NCBI GenBank assembly: GCA_002352665.1
Contig: DEIV01000125.1
Location: 1 to 24,930, forward strand
Reading direction: 5' to 3'
DNA length: 24,930 bases
Source of the DNA: Flavobacteriaceae bacterium UBA2765
GTDB taxonomy: Bacteria > Bacteroidota > Bacteroidia > Flavobacteriales > Flavobacteriaceae
The notes beneath the pieces were generated by a model. It did not search any database and was not told the origin of the DNA. It saw nothing but the letters and a program-made list of their open reading frames with translations. Numbering within the stretch: position 1 is the stretch's first letter; each line of letters starts with the position of its first letter. Below, one piece after another: positions 8,123 through 13,987 of this stretch. A program made the position numbers and the translations under genes.

Positions 8123-8178
8123 AAACCGTTAGTATAACATCTACAGTTTTTGTAGTTTTGTTTACTAACGGTTTTTTT
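8123..8178 (+). terminator. Intrinsic terminator of rpsU
   Basis: A perfect 12-bp stem is formed by AAACCGTTAGTA (8123-8134) and TACTAACGGTTT (8163-8174), followed by a T-run to 8178. The 28-nt loop holds a second small hairpin, CTACA (8141-8145) with TGTAG (8151-8155). The xer ATG follows the T-run directly. Confidence 0.75.
8153..8160 (+). promoter_or_regulatory. Candidate -7 box for the recombinase gene, inside the terminator loop
   Basis: TAGTTTTG matches TAnnTTTG. The -33 is weak (TTA at 8129-8131). A start near 8167 would give a leader of only about 12 nt and would exclude the left arm of the rpsU terminator from the new transcript. Confidence 0.4.
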
Positions 8179-9066
8179 ATGTTGATATCATATTTCATAG
8201 ATTATCTTTCTTCTGAAAAAAAATATTCAATACATACTATTAAAGCTTATCAAGGCGATTTAAAATCTTTCCAATCATTTTATTTTAGCGTTTATAACAC
8301 TGAAGATCTTTTAGAGGTTAACTATAGCCAAGTTAGATCTTGGATAGTTGAATTGGTCAATAGTAAAATTTCTAATCGCTCTATCAACAGAAAAATTAGT
8401 AGTTTAAAATCTTTCTATAAATTTTTAGTTAAGACAAAACAATTAAAAGAATCACCTATATTAAACCATCAAGCTTTAAAAGTATCAAGAAAAGTACAAG
8501 TACCATTTTCTCAAGTTGAAATAGAAACAGTGATAGAAAACTTAAATAATGGGAATGATTTTGAATCTGTTAGAAATAAACTAATAGTTGAATTGTTGTA
8601 TTCTACAGGTATGAGACGATCAGAACTTATAGCATTAAAAACTATTTCGATAAATATTATTAATGCTACAATTAAAGTATTGGGTAAAAGAAATAAAGAA
8701 AGATATATACCTTTATTGAATTCGGTTGAGCATACTTTAAAGGCGTATATGATAGAAAGAAATAAATTAGAATTCAATAGTGAATATCTTTTTATAACCA
8801 AAAAAGGAAATAAAATTTATCCAAATCTTGTTTATAGAATAATAAATGACTATTTTGTTGAGGTATCTTCAAAAGTTAAGAAAAGTCCGCATGTAATTCG
8901 GCATTCTTTTGCTACGCATTTGTTAAATGAAGGTGCCGATTTAAATTCTGTTAAAGAATTACTTGGTCACTCAAGTTTAGCTTCAACTCAAATTTATACA
9001 CATAGTAGTTTGAGTGAATTAAAAAAAATATATAACCAGGCTCATCCTAGGAGCTCTAAAATCTAA
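8179..9066 (+). CDS. Tyrosine recombinase, XerC/XerD type
   Basis: This 295-residue protein has the SAM-like core-binding domain (about 1-85) and the catalytic domain with all tyrosine recombinase residues: Arg146 in TGMRRSEL, Lys170 in GKRNKER, His238 and Arg241 in HVIRHSFATH, His264 in LLGHSS and nucleophile Tyr273 in IYTH. Size and motifs fit XerC/XerD, which resolve chromosome dimers at dif. I chose ATG 8179: an in-frame TTG at 8158 lies in the terminator and promoter region. Its place between rpsU and the hibernation factor, without other mobile-element genes, supports a housekeeping Xer role; XerC versus XerD cannot be decided here. Confidence 0.88.
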   Translation: MLISYFIDYLSSEKKYSIHTIKAYQGDLKSFQSFYFSVYNTEDLLEVNYSQVRSWIVELVNSKISNRSINRKISSLKSFYKFLVKTKQLKESPILNHQALKVSRKVQVPFSQVEIETVIENLNNGNDFESVRNKLIVELLYSTGMRRSELIALKTISINIINATIKVLGKRNKERYIPLLNSVEHTLKAYMIERNKLEFNSEYLFITKKGNKIYPNLVYRIINDYFVEVSSKVKKSPHVIRHSFATHLLNEGADLNSVKELLGHSSLASTQIYTHSSLSELKKIYNQAHPRSSKI

Positions 9067-9164
9067 TGTATATGAAATGAGCCATATTTTCGAACATTTT
9101 GTAATGCTACCATTTTTTTTGGCGAATTACATATGACTTATTAAAAACAATTAAATATAAACAT

Positions 9165-9470
9165 ATGAAAGTAAATATTCAGTCAGTAAATTTCAATATC
9201 GATAAAGGTCTAATAGATTTTACACAAAATAAAGCAGATAATTTAGAAAAATATTATGATAAAATAATCGGAATTGATGCTTATTTGAAACTTCAAAACA
9301 CAAGTGAAAAAGAAAATAAAATTGCCGAATTAAGATTATTAATACCGGGAGATGAATTTATTGTAAAAAAACAATGCAAGTCTTTTGAAGAAGCTGTAGA
9401 TACGGCGATAGAATCTTTAAAAAGACAGTTGCGAAAAAAGAAAGAAAAACAAAGAACACATCAAGTTTAA
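9165..9470 (+). CDS. hpf: Ribosome hibernation-promoting factor, short HPF/YfiA type
   Basis: This 101-residue protein matches the sigma-54 modulation/S30EA family: MKVNIQSVNFNID at the start, a central LKLQNTSEKENKIAELRL strand pair and a C-terminal helix EEAVDTAIESLKRQLRKKKEK (about 75-96) rich in basic residues. Such proteins bind the 30S decoding region and inactivate ribosomes in slow growth. It lacks the long C-terminal dimerisation domain, so it is the short type. The ATG at 9165 is in A-rich context with no Shine-Dalgarno. A terminator that overlaps the tRNA promoter follows about 60 nt downstream. Confidence 0.88.
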   Translation: MKVNIQSVNFNIDKGLIDFTQNKADNLEKYYDKIIGIDAYLKLQNTSEKENKIAELRLLIPGDEFIVKKQCKSFEEAVDTAIESLKRQLRKKKEKQRTHQV

Positions 9471-9497
9471 TATTGTAAAAAAAAATAGACATAAAAG

Positions 9498-9529
9498 TTT
9501 TGTAAAAAAAATAAAACTTTATACATTTG
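9498..9529 (+). promoter_or_regulatory. Promoter of the tRNA cluster
   Basis: TTTTG (9498-9502), a 19-nt spacer and TACATTTG (9522-9529) form the best Bacteroidota consensus promoter in the window. Transcription would start around 9535-9537, about 35 nt before tRNA-Thr, and probably continues through the cluster towards tuf. Confidence 0.75.
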
Positions 9530-9560
9530 CAAACCGTTAGAAAAAGCGGTTTGTTTTTTT
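9530..9560 (+). terminator. Intrinsic terminator overlapping the tRNA promoter
   Basis: CAAACCG (9530-9536) pairs with CGGTTTG (9547-9553), 7 bp, followed by seven T (9554-9560). It would end transcripts coming from hpf. The left arm starts one base after the -7 box of the tRNA promoter, so transcripts started there would lack most of that arm. Confidence 0.65.
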
Positions 9561-9569
9561 ATAAATAAT

Positions 9570-9643
9570 GCCGATGTAGCTCAGCTGGCTAGAGCAGCTG
9601 ATTTGTAATCAGCAGGTCGTGGGTTCGAGTCCCTCCATCGGCT
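9570..9643 (+). tRNA. tRNA-Thr (anticodon TGT)
   Basis: A complete 74-nt cloverleaf: acceptor GCCGATG with CATCGGC, D arm, anticodon stem GCTGA/TCAGC with loop TTTGTAA (anticodon TGT, reads ACA), and T arm GTGGG/CCCTC region with GGTTCGAGTCC. The 3' CCA is not encoded (TCA follows). Confidence 0.96.
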
Positions 9644-9665
9644 CATTAGATTGAAAGGTTTAGGA

Positions 9666-9688
9666 TTTAAAACAAGACTTGTTTTAAA
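9666..9688. repeat. 23-nt palindrome in the Thr-Tyr tRNA spacer
   Basis: TTTAAAACAAG and CTTGTTTTAAA are perfect 11-nt inverted arms around a single A. In RNA this gives a 10-bp hairpin with a 3-nt loop. No T-run follows; it may act in tRNA precursor processing. Confidence 0.5.
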
Positions 9689-9729
9689 AAGAAATGGGAC
9701 GAGAAGTTTATCCTGAACGAAGTTGAAGG

Positions 9730-9748
9730 GAGTCCCTCCATCGGCTCA
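9730..9748 (+). repeat. Duplicated 3' end of tRNA-Thr
   Basis: GAGTCCCTCCATCGGCTCA is an exact 19-nt copy of 9627-9645, the T-arm 3' half and acceptor 3' strand of tRNA-Thr(TGT), 103 nt further on. No tRNA body precedes it, so it is not a gene. Confidence 0.85.
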
Positions 9749-9770
9749 GTTCTTTGAATAAAAAAATGTT

Positions 9771-9851
9771 GGGGAGATACTCAAGCGGCCAACGAGGACA
9801 GACTGTAACTCTGTTGGGAAACCTTCGCAGGTTCGAATCCTGCTCTCCCCA
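9771..9851 (+). tRNA. tRNA-Tyr (anticodon GTA)
   Basis: An 81-nt class II tRNA with a long variable arm: acceptor GGGGAGA with TCTCCCC, anticodon stem ACAGA/TCTGT with loop CTGTAAC (anticodon GTA), and T arm around CAGGTTCGAATCCTG. The 3' CCA is not encoded. Confidence 0.96.
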
Positions 9852-9853
9852 CT

Positions 9854-9916
9854 TATAATTTTATTTGTGAGGATGTCAAAAGCTCGCTTTTGTAAAGGCT
9901 GACAAATAAAATTATA
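9854..9916. repeat. 15-bp inverted repeat after tRNA-Tyr
   Basis: TATAATTTTATTTGT (9854-9868) and ACAAATAAAATTATA (9902-9916) are perfect inverted copies separated by 33 nt, with an inner CAAAAGC/GCTTTTG hairpin (9877-9892). Transcribed, it gives a long branched hairpin starting 3 nt after the tRNA. Confidence 0.6.
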
Positions 9917-9917
9917 T

Positions 9918-9935
9918 GTTCGGGGTCACCCGAAC
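9918..9935. repeat. GC-rich hairpin GTTCGGG/CCCGAAC
   Basis: A 7-bp stem with loop GTCA stands out in AT-rich surroundings, directly after the 15-bp inverted repeat. It resembles the short GC-rich palindromes at 10053-10067 and 18918-18934 in type. Confidence 0.5.
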
Positions 9936-10030
9936 AGGATCACTGAGCGAGAGCGAGGTAATGTTAGAATCTTGAAATATTGAAAACACCATCAATAATA
10001 ATTCAGAATGATGAATTATGAATTGAAAAT

Positions 10031-10081
10031 GCGAGAGTAGCTCATTTGGTAGTCCGCCTCCGGCGGATCCAAGTTGAATAG
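10031..10081 (+). pseudogene. Broken tRNA-Gly copy interrupted by a GC-rich palindrome
   Basis: Bases 10031-10052 match positions 1-22 of the intact tRNA-Gly at 10154 with one change (G15 to T). Then the 15-nt palindrome TCCGCCTCCGGCGGA (10053-10067) replaces positions 23-33, and TCCAAGTTGAATAG (10068-10081) corresponds to positions 34-47. The T arm and acceptor 3' strand are missing, so it cannot be a tRNA. This stretch lies in the 302-nt interval between tRNA-Tyr and tRNA-Gly, which otherwise holds only the hairpins listed. Confidence 0.8.
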
Positions 10082-10153
10082 AATAATGGAAATTGTTCAT
10101 CTTTTGCGATAAGTTCTTTAAAATAGAAAATAATAGATTTTAATCTATAGAAT

Positions 10154-10226
10154 GCGAGAGTAGCTCAGTTGGTAGAGCGTCAGCCTTCCAAGCTGAATGT
10201 CGCCGGTTCGAACCCGGTCTCTCGCT
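10154..10226 (+). tRNA. tRNA-Gly (anticodon TCC)
   Basis: A standard 73-nt tRNA: acceptor GCGAGAG with CTCTCGC, D loop with G18 G19, anticodon stem TCAGC/GCTGA with loop CTTCCAA (anticodon TCC, reads GGA), T stem GCCGG/CCGGT with loop TTCGAAC. The 3' CCA is not encoded. Confidence 0.96.
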
Positions 10227-10238
10227 CAAAGGTAAATT

Positions 10239-10311
10239 GCGGGAGTAGCTCAATTTGTAGAGTGTCAGCCTTCCAAGTTGAAGGTTATCAGTTCAAGTCT
10301 GGTATCCTGCT
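10239..10311 (+). tRNA. Divergent second tRNA-Gly (TCC), functional status uncertain
   Basis: This 73-nt copy lies 12 nt after the intact tRNA-Gly and matches it at 56 of 73 positions with no gaps. The anticodon loop CTTCCAA is unchanged. Pairing is kept by double changes at 4:69 (A-U to G-C), 52:62 (G-C to A-U) and 15:48 (G-C to A-U). Defects are a G7/A66 mismatch, loss of G18 (now U), and G-U pairs at 3:70, 10:25, 30:40 and 50:64. It may be a specialised glycine tRNA or a recent pseudogene; the compensatory changes favour past or present function. Confidence 0.6.
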
Positions 10312-10422
10312 CATATTTTTGCAATATAGTAATTGGTATACTATAGAAGGTGATGAAGGTGAGTGCCAGAGAAAAATACAGGTGGGTTTGCAAAATTGAT
10401 TTAAATTTTGTTTTGCACTTTT

Positions 10423-10494
10423 GCCGGTGTAGCTCAGAGGTAGAGCGTTTCCTTGGTAAGGAAGAGGTCACGGGTTCAATTCCCGTCATTGGCT
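10423..10494 (+). tRNA. tRNA-Thr (anticodon GGT)
   Basis: A 72-nt tRNA: acceptor GCCGGTG with CATTGGC (two G-U pairs), anticodon stem TTTCC/GGAAG with loop TTGGTAA (anticodon GGT, reads ACC/ACU), T arm ACGGGTTCAATTCCCGT. It is the last tRNA before tuf, the same order as thrU-tyrU-glyT-thrT-tufB of E. coli. Confidence 0.95.
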
Positions 10495-10656
10495 CAAAAA
10501 AAATAATGTTTTAGCCATTGGGTGTACTAGGCTTGAGTGTTAGGAAAAATTGGAGTCACGATTTCTCTCAAAATATGGAATGGTCATTGACTCATATTAG
10601 TATAGAATAAGATTGAACTAAATATATATAACTAAGAATTAAAAAATTAAATAATC

Positions 10657-11841
10657 ATGGCAAAAGAACATTTTGACCGCTCCAAACCACATTTAAACAT
10701 TGGGACAATTGGTCACGTAGATCACGGAAAAACAACTTTAACCGCTGCTATTACAACTGTATTGGCAAAGAAAGGTCTTTCTGAAGTAAAGGATTTTGAT
10801 CAAATTGATAATGCTCCAGAAGAAAAAGAAAGAGGTATTACAATTAATACTTCTCACGTTGAATACCAAACTGCTAATCGTCACTATGCACACGTAGACT
10901 GTCCAGGTCACGCGGATTATGTGAAGAATATGGTAACTGGTGCTGCTCAAATGGATGGTGCAATTTTAGTTGTTGCTGCTACTGATGGGCCAATGCCTCA
11001 AACTCGTGAACATATCCTTTTAGGTCGCCAAGTTGGTATTCCTAGAATGGTTGTATTTATGAATAAAGTAGATATGGTTGATGATGAGGAATTATTAGAA
11101 TTGGTAGAGATGGAAATTAGAGAGTTATTAGATTTCTATGAATATGATGGTGATAATACACCTGTAATTGCTGGTTCTGCTTTAGGTGGATTGAATGGTG
11201 AGCAAAAATGGGAAGATTCTATCATGGAATTAATGGATGCTGTTGATTCATGGATTGAATTGCCTAAGCGTGATGTAGATAAACCTTTTTTAATGCCTGT
11301 TGAAGATGTATTCTCAATTACTGGCCGTGGTACTGTTGCAACTGGTCGTATAGAAACTGGTGTTGCCAATACTGGTGATGCAGTCGATATCATAGGTATG
11401 GGAGCTGAAAAATTAACTTCTACCGTAACTGGTGTTGAAATGTTCCGTAAAATATTGGATAGAGGTGAAGCTGGTGATAATGTTGGTATTTTACTTAGAG
11501 GTATTGATAAAGAACAAATCAAAAGAGGTATGGTAATCTGTAAGCCAGGTTCTGTAACTCCTCATGATAAATTCAAAGCGGAGGTTTATATACTTAAAAA
11601 AGAAGAAGGTGGACGTCATACTCCATTTCATAATAACTACCGTCCTCAGTTTTATGTAAGAACAACTGATGTAACAGGTACAATTAATTTGCCTTCTGGA
11701 GTTGAAATGGTAATGCCAGGAGATAACTTAACTATAACAGTTGATTTGCACCAACCAATTGCAATGAATGTAGGTTTACGTTTTGCTATTCGTGAGGGTG
11801 GTAGAACTGTAGGTGCTGGTCAGGTGACTGAAATTTTATAG
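10657..11841 (+). CDS. tuf: Elongation factor Tu
   Basis: This 394-residue GTPase delivers aminoacyl-tRNA to the ribosome. The G motifs are GHVDHGKT (19-26), RGITI (59-63), DCPGH (81-85), NKVD (136-139) and SAL (174-176); domains 2 and 3 follow (GRGTVATGRIETG; EEGGRHTPF; end REGGRTVGAGQVTEIL). It follows the tRNA cluster after a 162-nt leader (10495-10656) in which I see no clear TAnnTTTG box, so transcription probably comes from the tRNA promoter. The start is in AT-rich context (TTAAATAATCATG) without a Shine-Dalgarno. Confidence 0.98.
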   Translation: MAKEHFDRSKPHLNIGTIGHVDHGKTTLTAAITTVLAKKGLSEVKDFDQIDNAPEEKERGITINTSHVEYQTANRHYAHVDCPGHADYVKNMVTGAAQMDGAILVVAATDGPMPQTREHILLGRQVGIPRMVVFMNKVDMVDDEELLELVEMEIRELLDFYEYDGDNTPVIAGSALGGLNGEQKWEDSIMELMDAVDSWIELPKRDVDKPFLMPVEDVFSITGRGTVATGRIETGVANTGDAVDIIGMGAEKLTSTVTGVEMFRKILDRGEAGDNVGILLRGIDKEQIKRGMVICKPGSVTPHDKFKAEVYILKKEEGGRHTPFHNNYRPQFYVRTTDVTGTINLPSGVEMVMPGDNLTITVDLHQPIAMNVGLRFAIREGGRTVGAGQVTEIL

Positions 11842-11873
11842 ACACCTCGTATTAGTTAATATATATTATAGGA

Positions 11874-11902
11874 TAGGTGCTTCTTATATTAAGGAGCACC
11901 TA
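11874..11902 (+). other. Hairpin between tuf and tRNA-Trp
   Basis: TAGGTGCTTC (11874-11883) pairs with GGAGCACCTA (11893-11902), 10 bp with one G-U and a 9-nt loop. No T-run follows, so it is more likely an RNA processing or mRNA 3'-end stabilising structure than a full terminator. Confidence 0.55.
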
Positions 11903-11911
11903 ATATTCTAT

Positions 11912-11984
11912 ACGGGTGTAGCTCAGTTGGTAGAGCACCGGTCTCCAAAACCGGGTGTCGGGAGTTCGAGTCTCTCCACCCGTG
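11912..11984 (+). tRNA. tRNA-Trp (anticodon CCA)
   Basis: A 73-nt tRNA: acceptor ACGGGTG with CACCCGT, anticodon stem CCGGT/ACCGG with loop CTCCAAA (anticodon CCA), T arm GGGAGTTCGAGTCTCTC. It lies 70 nt after tuf and only 15 nt before secE, so it must be cut out of a tuf-secE transcript or start one. Confidence 0.96.
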
Positions 11985-11999
11985 CAAAAACAAAATATA

Positions 12000-12188
12000 A
12001 TGAGTGTTGTTACATATATAAAGGAATCTTTTGAAGAATTGAAGAGTCAAGTTACTTGGATATCATTTTCTGAAGCTCAAAAATCTACTGTAGTAGTAGC
12101 TCTTTTTTCTGTACTTTTTGCTTTAGCAGTCTTTGCTGTTGACAAAGTATTTCAATTAGGTTTAGAACAATATTTTAATCTATTTTAA
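12000..12188 (+). CDS. secE: Preprotein translocase subunit SecE
   Basis: This 62-residue protein is the short, single-membrane-helix SecE: an amphipathic N-terminal part (YIKESFEELKSQVTWISFSE, 5-24) and one membrane helix at about 29-50. SecE clamps SecY in the translocon. The frame stays open upstream into tRNA-Trp, but ATG 12000 is the proper start. It lies 15 nt after tRNA-Trp and 12 nt before nusG, the conserved bacterial order. Confidence 0.93.
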   Translation: MSVVTYIKESFEELKSQVTWISFSEAQKSTVVVALFSVLFALAVFAVDKVFQLGLEQYFNLF

Positions 12189-12200
12189 TTAAAAATTAAT

Positions 12201-12752
12201 ATGACTGATTCTGTAAAGAAATGGTATGTAGTTAGAGCTATTGGTGGTCAAGAGAATAAGGTCAAAACCTATATAGAGAATGAAGTTTCTCGTCTTGGAC
12301 TTTCTGACTATGTTGATCAAGTATTAGTACCAACAGAAAAAGTTATACAAATACGAGCTGGAAAAAAAGTAAATAAAGAGAAAGTTTATTTTCCGGGTTA
12401 TATAATGGTTCAAGCCAATTTAGTTGGAGAATTACCTCATGTAATTAAATCAGTAACGGGTGTTATCGGTTTTTTAGGTGAAACTAAAGGAGGAGATCCT
12501 GTTCCGTTAAGAAAAATGGAGGTGAACAGAATGTTAGGAAAAGTGGATGAATTAGCTGTACAGAATGAAAATGTTGCTATTCCTTATATATTAGGTGAAA
12601 CGGTTAAAGTTATTGATGGTCCATTTAATGGTTTTGATGGTACTATTGAAAATATAAATGAAGAAAAGCGTAAACTTGAAGTTATGGTTAAAATCTTTGG
12701 TAGAAAAACACCCTTGGAATTGAGCTATATGCAAGTTGAAAAAATATCATAA
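12201..12752 (+). CDS. nusG: Transcription termination/antitermination factor NusG
   Basis: This 183-residue protein has the NGN domain (KKWYVVRAIGGQENKVK at 6-22; FPGYIMV at 64-70) and a C-terminal KOW domain (about 134-161, ETVKVIDGPFNGFDGTI). NusG binds the RNA polymerase clamp and increases processivity, and its KOW domain links to ribosomal S10 or Rho. It is 12 nt after secE and 64 nt before rplK; the short gap holds a 7-bp hairpin (TAATTAT 12773-12779 with ATAATTA 12787-12793) of unclear role. Confidence 0.96.
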   Translation: MTDSVKKWYVVRAIGGQENKVKTYIENEVSRLGLSDYVDQVLVPTEKVIQIRAGKKVNKEKVYFPGYIMVQANLVGELPHVIKSVTGVIGFLGETKGGDPVPLRKMEVNRMLGKVDELAVQNENVAIPYILGETVKVIDGPFNGFDGTIENINEEKRKLEVMVKIFGRKTPLELSYMQVEKIS

Positions 12753-12816
12753 ATGTTACATATTTAGGATGGTAATTATGCTTCTAATAATTATTATCTA
12801 AACTAAAGTTTAAAAA

Positions 12817-13254
12817 ATGGCAAAAGAAATTAGTAAGGTTGTAAAATTACAAGTACGTGGAGGGGCGGCAAATCCTTCACCACCTGTTGGACCTGCTTTA
12901 GGTGCTGCCGGGGTTAATATCATGGAGTTCTGTAAGCAATTTAATGCTAGAACTCAAGATAGACCTGGTAAAGTATTACCTGTGGTAATTACTGTTTTTA
13001 AAGACAAATCTTTTGATTTTGTTGTTAAAACACCACCTGCAGCGGTACAAATACTTGAAGCAGCTAAAACTAAAAAAGGTTCAGGTGAACCTAATCGTAA
13101 AAAAGTAGCGACAGTAACTTGGGATCAAATTAGAACTATAGCAGAAGATAAAATGGTTGATTTAAATGCTTTTAAAGTTGAGTCAGCAATGAAAATGATA
13201 GCAGGTACTGCTAGATCTATGGGGATAAAAGTAAAAGGAAATGCTCCGGCTTAA
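12817..13254 (+). CDS. rplK: 50S ribosomal protein uL11
   Basis: This 145-residue protein begins MAKEISKVVKLQVRGGAANP and has the proline-rich PSPPVGPALGAAGVNIMEFC region (21-40) and the C-terminal RNA-binding domain ending in GTARSMGIKVKG. uL11 forms the GTPase-associated centre at the stalk base. A-rich context precedes the ATG (TTTAAAAAATG). rplA follows after 20 nt. Confidence 0.97.
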   Translation: MAKEISKVVKLQVRGGAANPSPPVGPALGAAGVNIMEFCKQFNARTQDRPGKVLPVVITVFKDKSFDFVVKTPPAAVQILEAAKTKKGSGEPNRKKVATVTWDQIRTIAEDKMVDLNAFKVESAMKMIAGTARSMGIKVKGNAPA

Positions 13255-13274
13255 ACTTTATAATTTATAAAAAG

Positions 13275-13973
13275 ATGTCAAAATTAACTAAAAAACGGAA
13301 AGAAGCTAAAGCTAAAGTAGATGCTAATAAGGCATATGCTTTAAATGAAGCCTCTGTTTTAGTAAAGGAAATAACCAATGTAAAGTTTGATGCATCTATA
13401 GATGTTGCTGTACGGTTAGGAGTAGATCCTAGAAAAGCAAATCAGATGGTTAGAGGTGTAGTAACATTGCCTCATGGTACCGGAAAAGATGTAAAAGTAC
13501 TTGCATTGGTAACTCCAGATAAAGAAGCAGAAGCAAAAGAAGCGGGTGCTGATTATGTCGGATTAGATGAATACCTCCAAAAAATTAAAGGAGGATGGAC
13601 AGACGTTGATGTTATAGTAACTATGCCTAGTGTAATGGGTAAACTTGGACCATTAGGTAGAATTTTAGGACCAAGAGGTTTAATGCCTAACCCTAAAACG
13701 GGTACTGTAACTATGGATGTTGCAAAAGCTGTAGCCGATGTTAAAGGTGGTAAGATTGATTTTAAAGTTGATAAAACAGGAATCATCCATGCTGCTATTG
13801 GTAAAGCTTCTTTTGATGCAGACAAAATTGAAGGTAATGCTAGAGAATTGTTACAAACAATTTTAAAGTTGAAGCCTACTACGTCTAAAGGAGTATATGT
13901 TAAAAGTATCTTCATGTCTAGTACTATGAGTCCTAGTTTAGAAATAGATGCTAAATCAGTTGGAGCAAGTTAA
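13275..13973 (+). CDS. rplA: 50S ribosomal protein uL1
   Basis: This 232-residue protein has the uL1 signatures KFDASIDVAVRLGVDPRKA (37-55), a PHGTGK loop and the LGPLGRILGPRGLMPNPKTG segment (about 124-143). uL1 forms the mobile L1 stalk near the E site. It sits between rplK and rplJ (20 and 14 nt gaps). In many bacteria L1 represses its own operon by binding the rplK leader; I could not identify a clear L1-site mimic here. Confidence 0.97.
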   Translation: MSKLTKKRKEAKAKVDANKAYALNEASVLVKEITNVKFDASIDVAVRLGVDPRKANQMVRGVVTLPHGTGKDVKVLALVTPDKEAEAKEAGADYVGLDEYLQKIKGGWTDVDVIVTMPSVMGKLGPLGRILGPRGLMPNPKTGTVTMDVAKAVADVKGGKIDFKVDKTGIIHAAIGKASFDADKIEGNARELLQTILKLKPTTSKGVYVKSIFMSSTMSPSLEIDAKSVGAS

Positions 13974-13987
13974 AAGTTTAGAAAATT

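Noticed and set aside
8179..9066. Tyrosine recombinase as integrase of a mobile element at the nearby tRNA-Thr
   Set aside because: It is of Xer size and type, sits in a housekeeping context and has no excisionase, phage or transfer genes around it.
9912..10100. Minus-strand reading frame in the tRNA spacer
   Set aside because: It overlaps hairpins and the tRNA-Gly remnant, and its peptide is low in meaning.
10169..10399. Open reading frame across the tRNA-Gly genes
   Set aside because: It runs through two tRNA genes, has no family resemblance and is explained by the tRNA sequences.
10495..10656. Separate tuf promoter or riboswitch in the 162-nt leader
   Set aside because: No TAnnTTTG box was found; only a weak GAGTCA/TGACTC pairing, too short to call.
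11136..11522. Minus-strand reading frame of 128 codons inside tuf
   Set aside because: It is the antisense shadow of a highly biased gene, with no start context or family.
11955..11999. Longer SecE starting inside tRNA-Trp
   Set aside because: The extension is encoded by the tRNA T arm and acceptor; ATG 12000 gives the normal SecE N-terminus.
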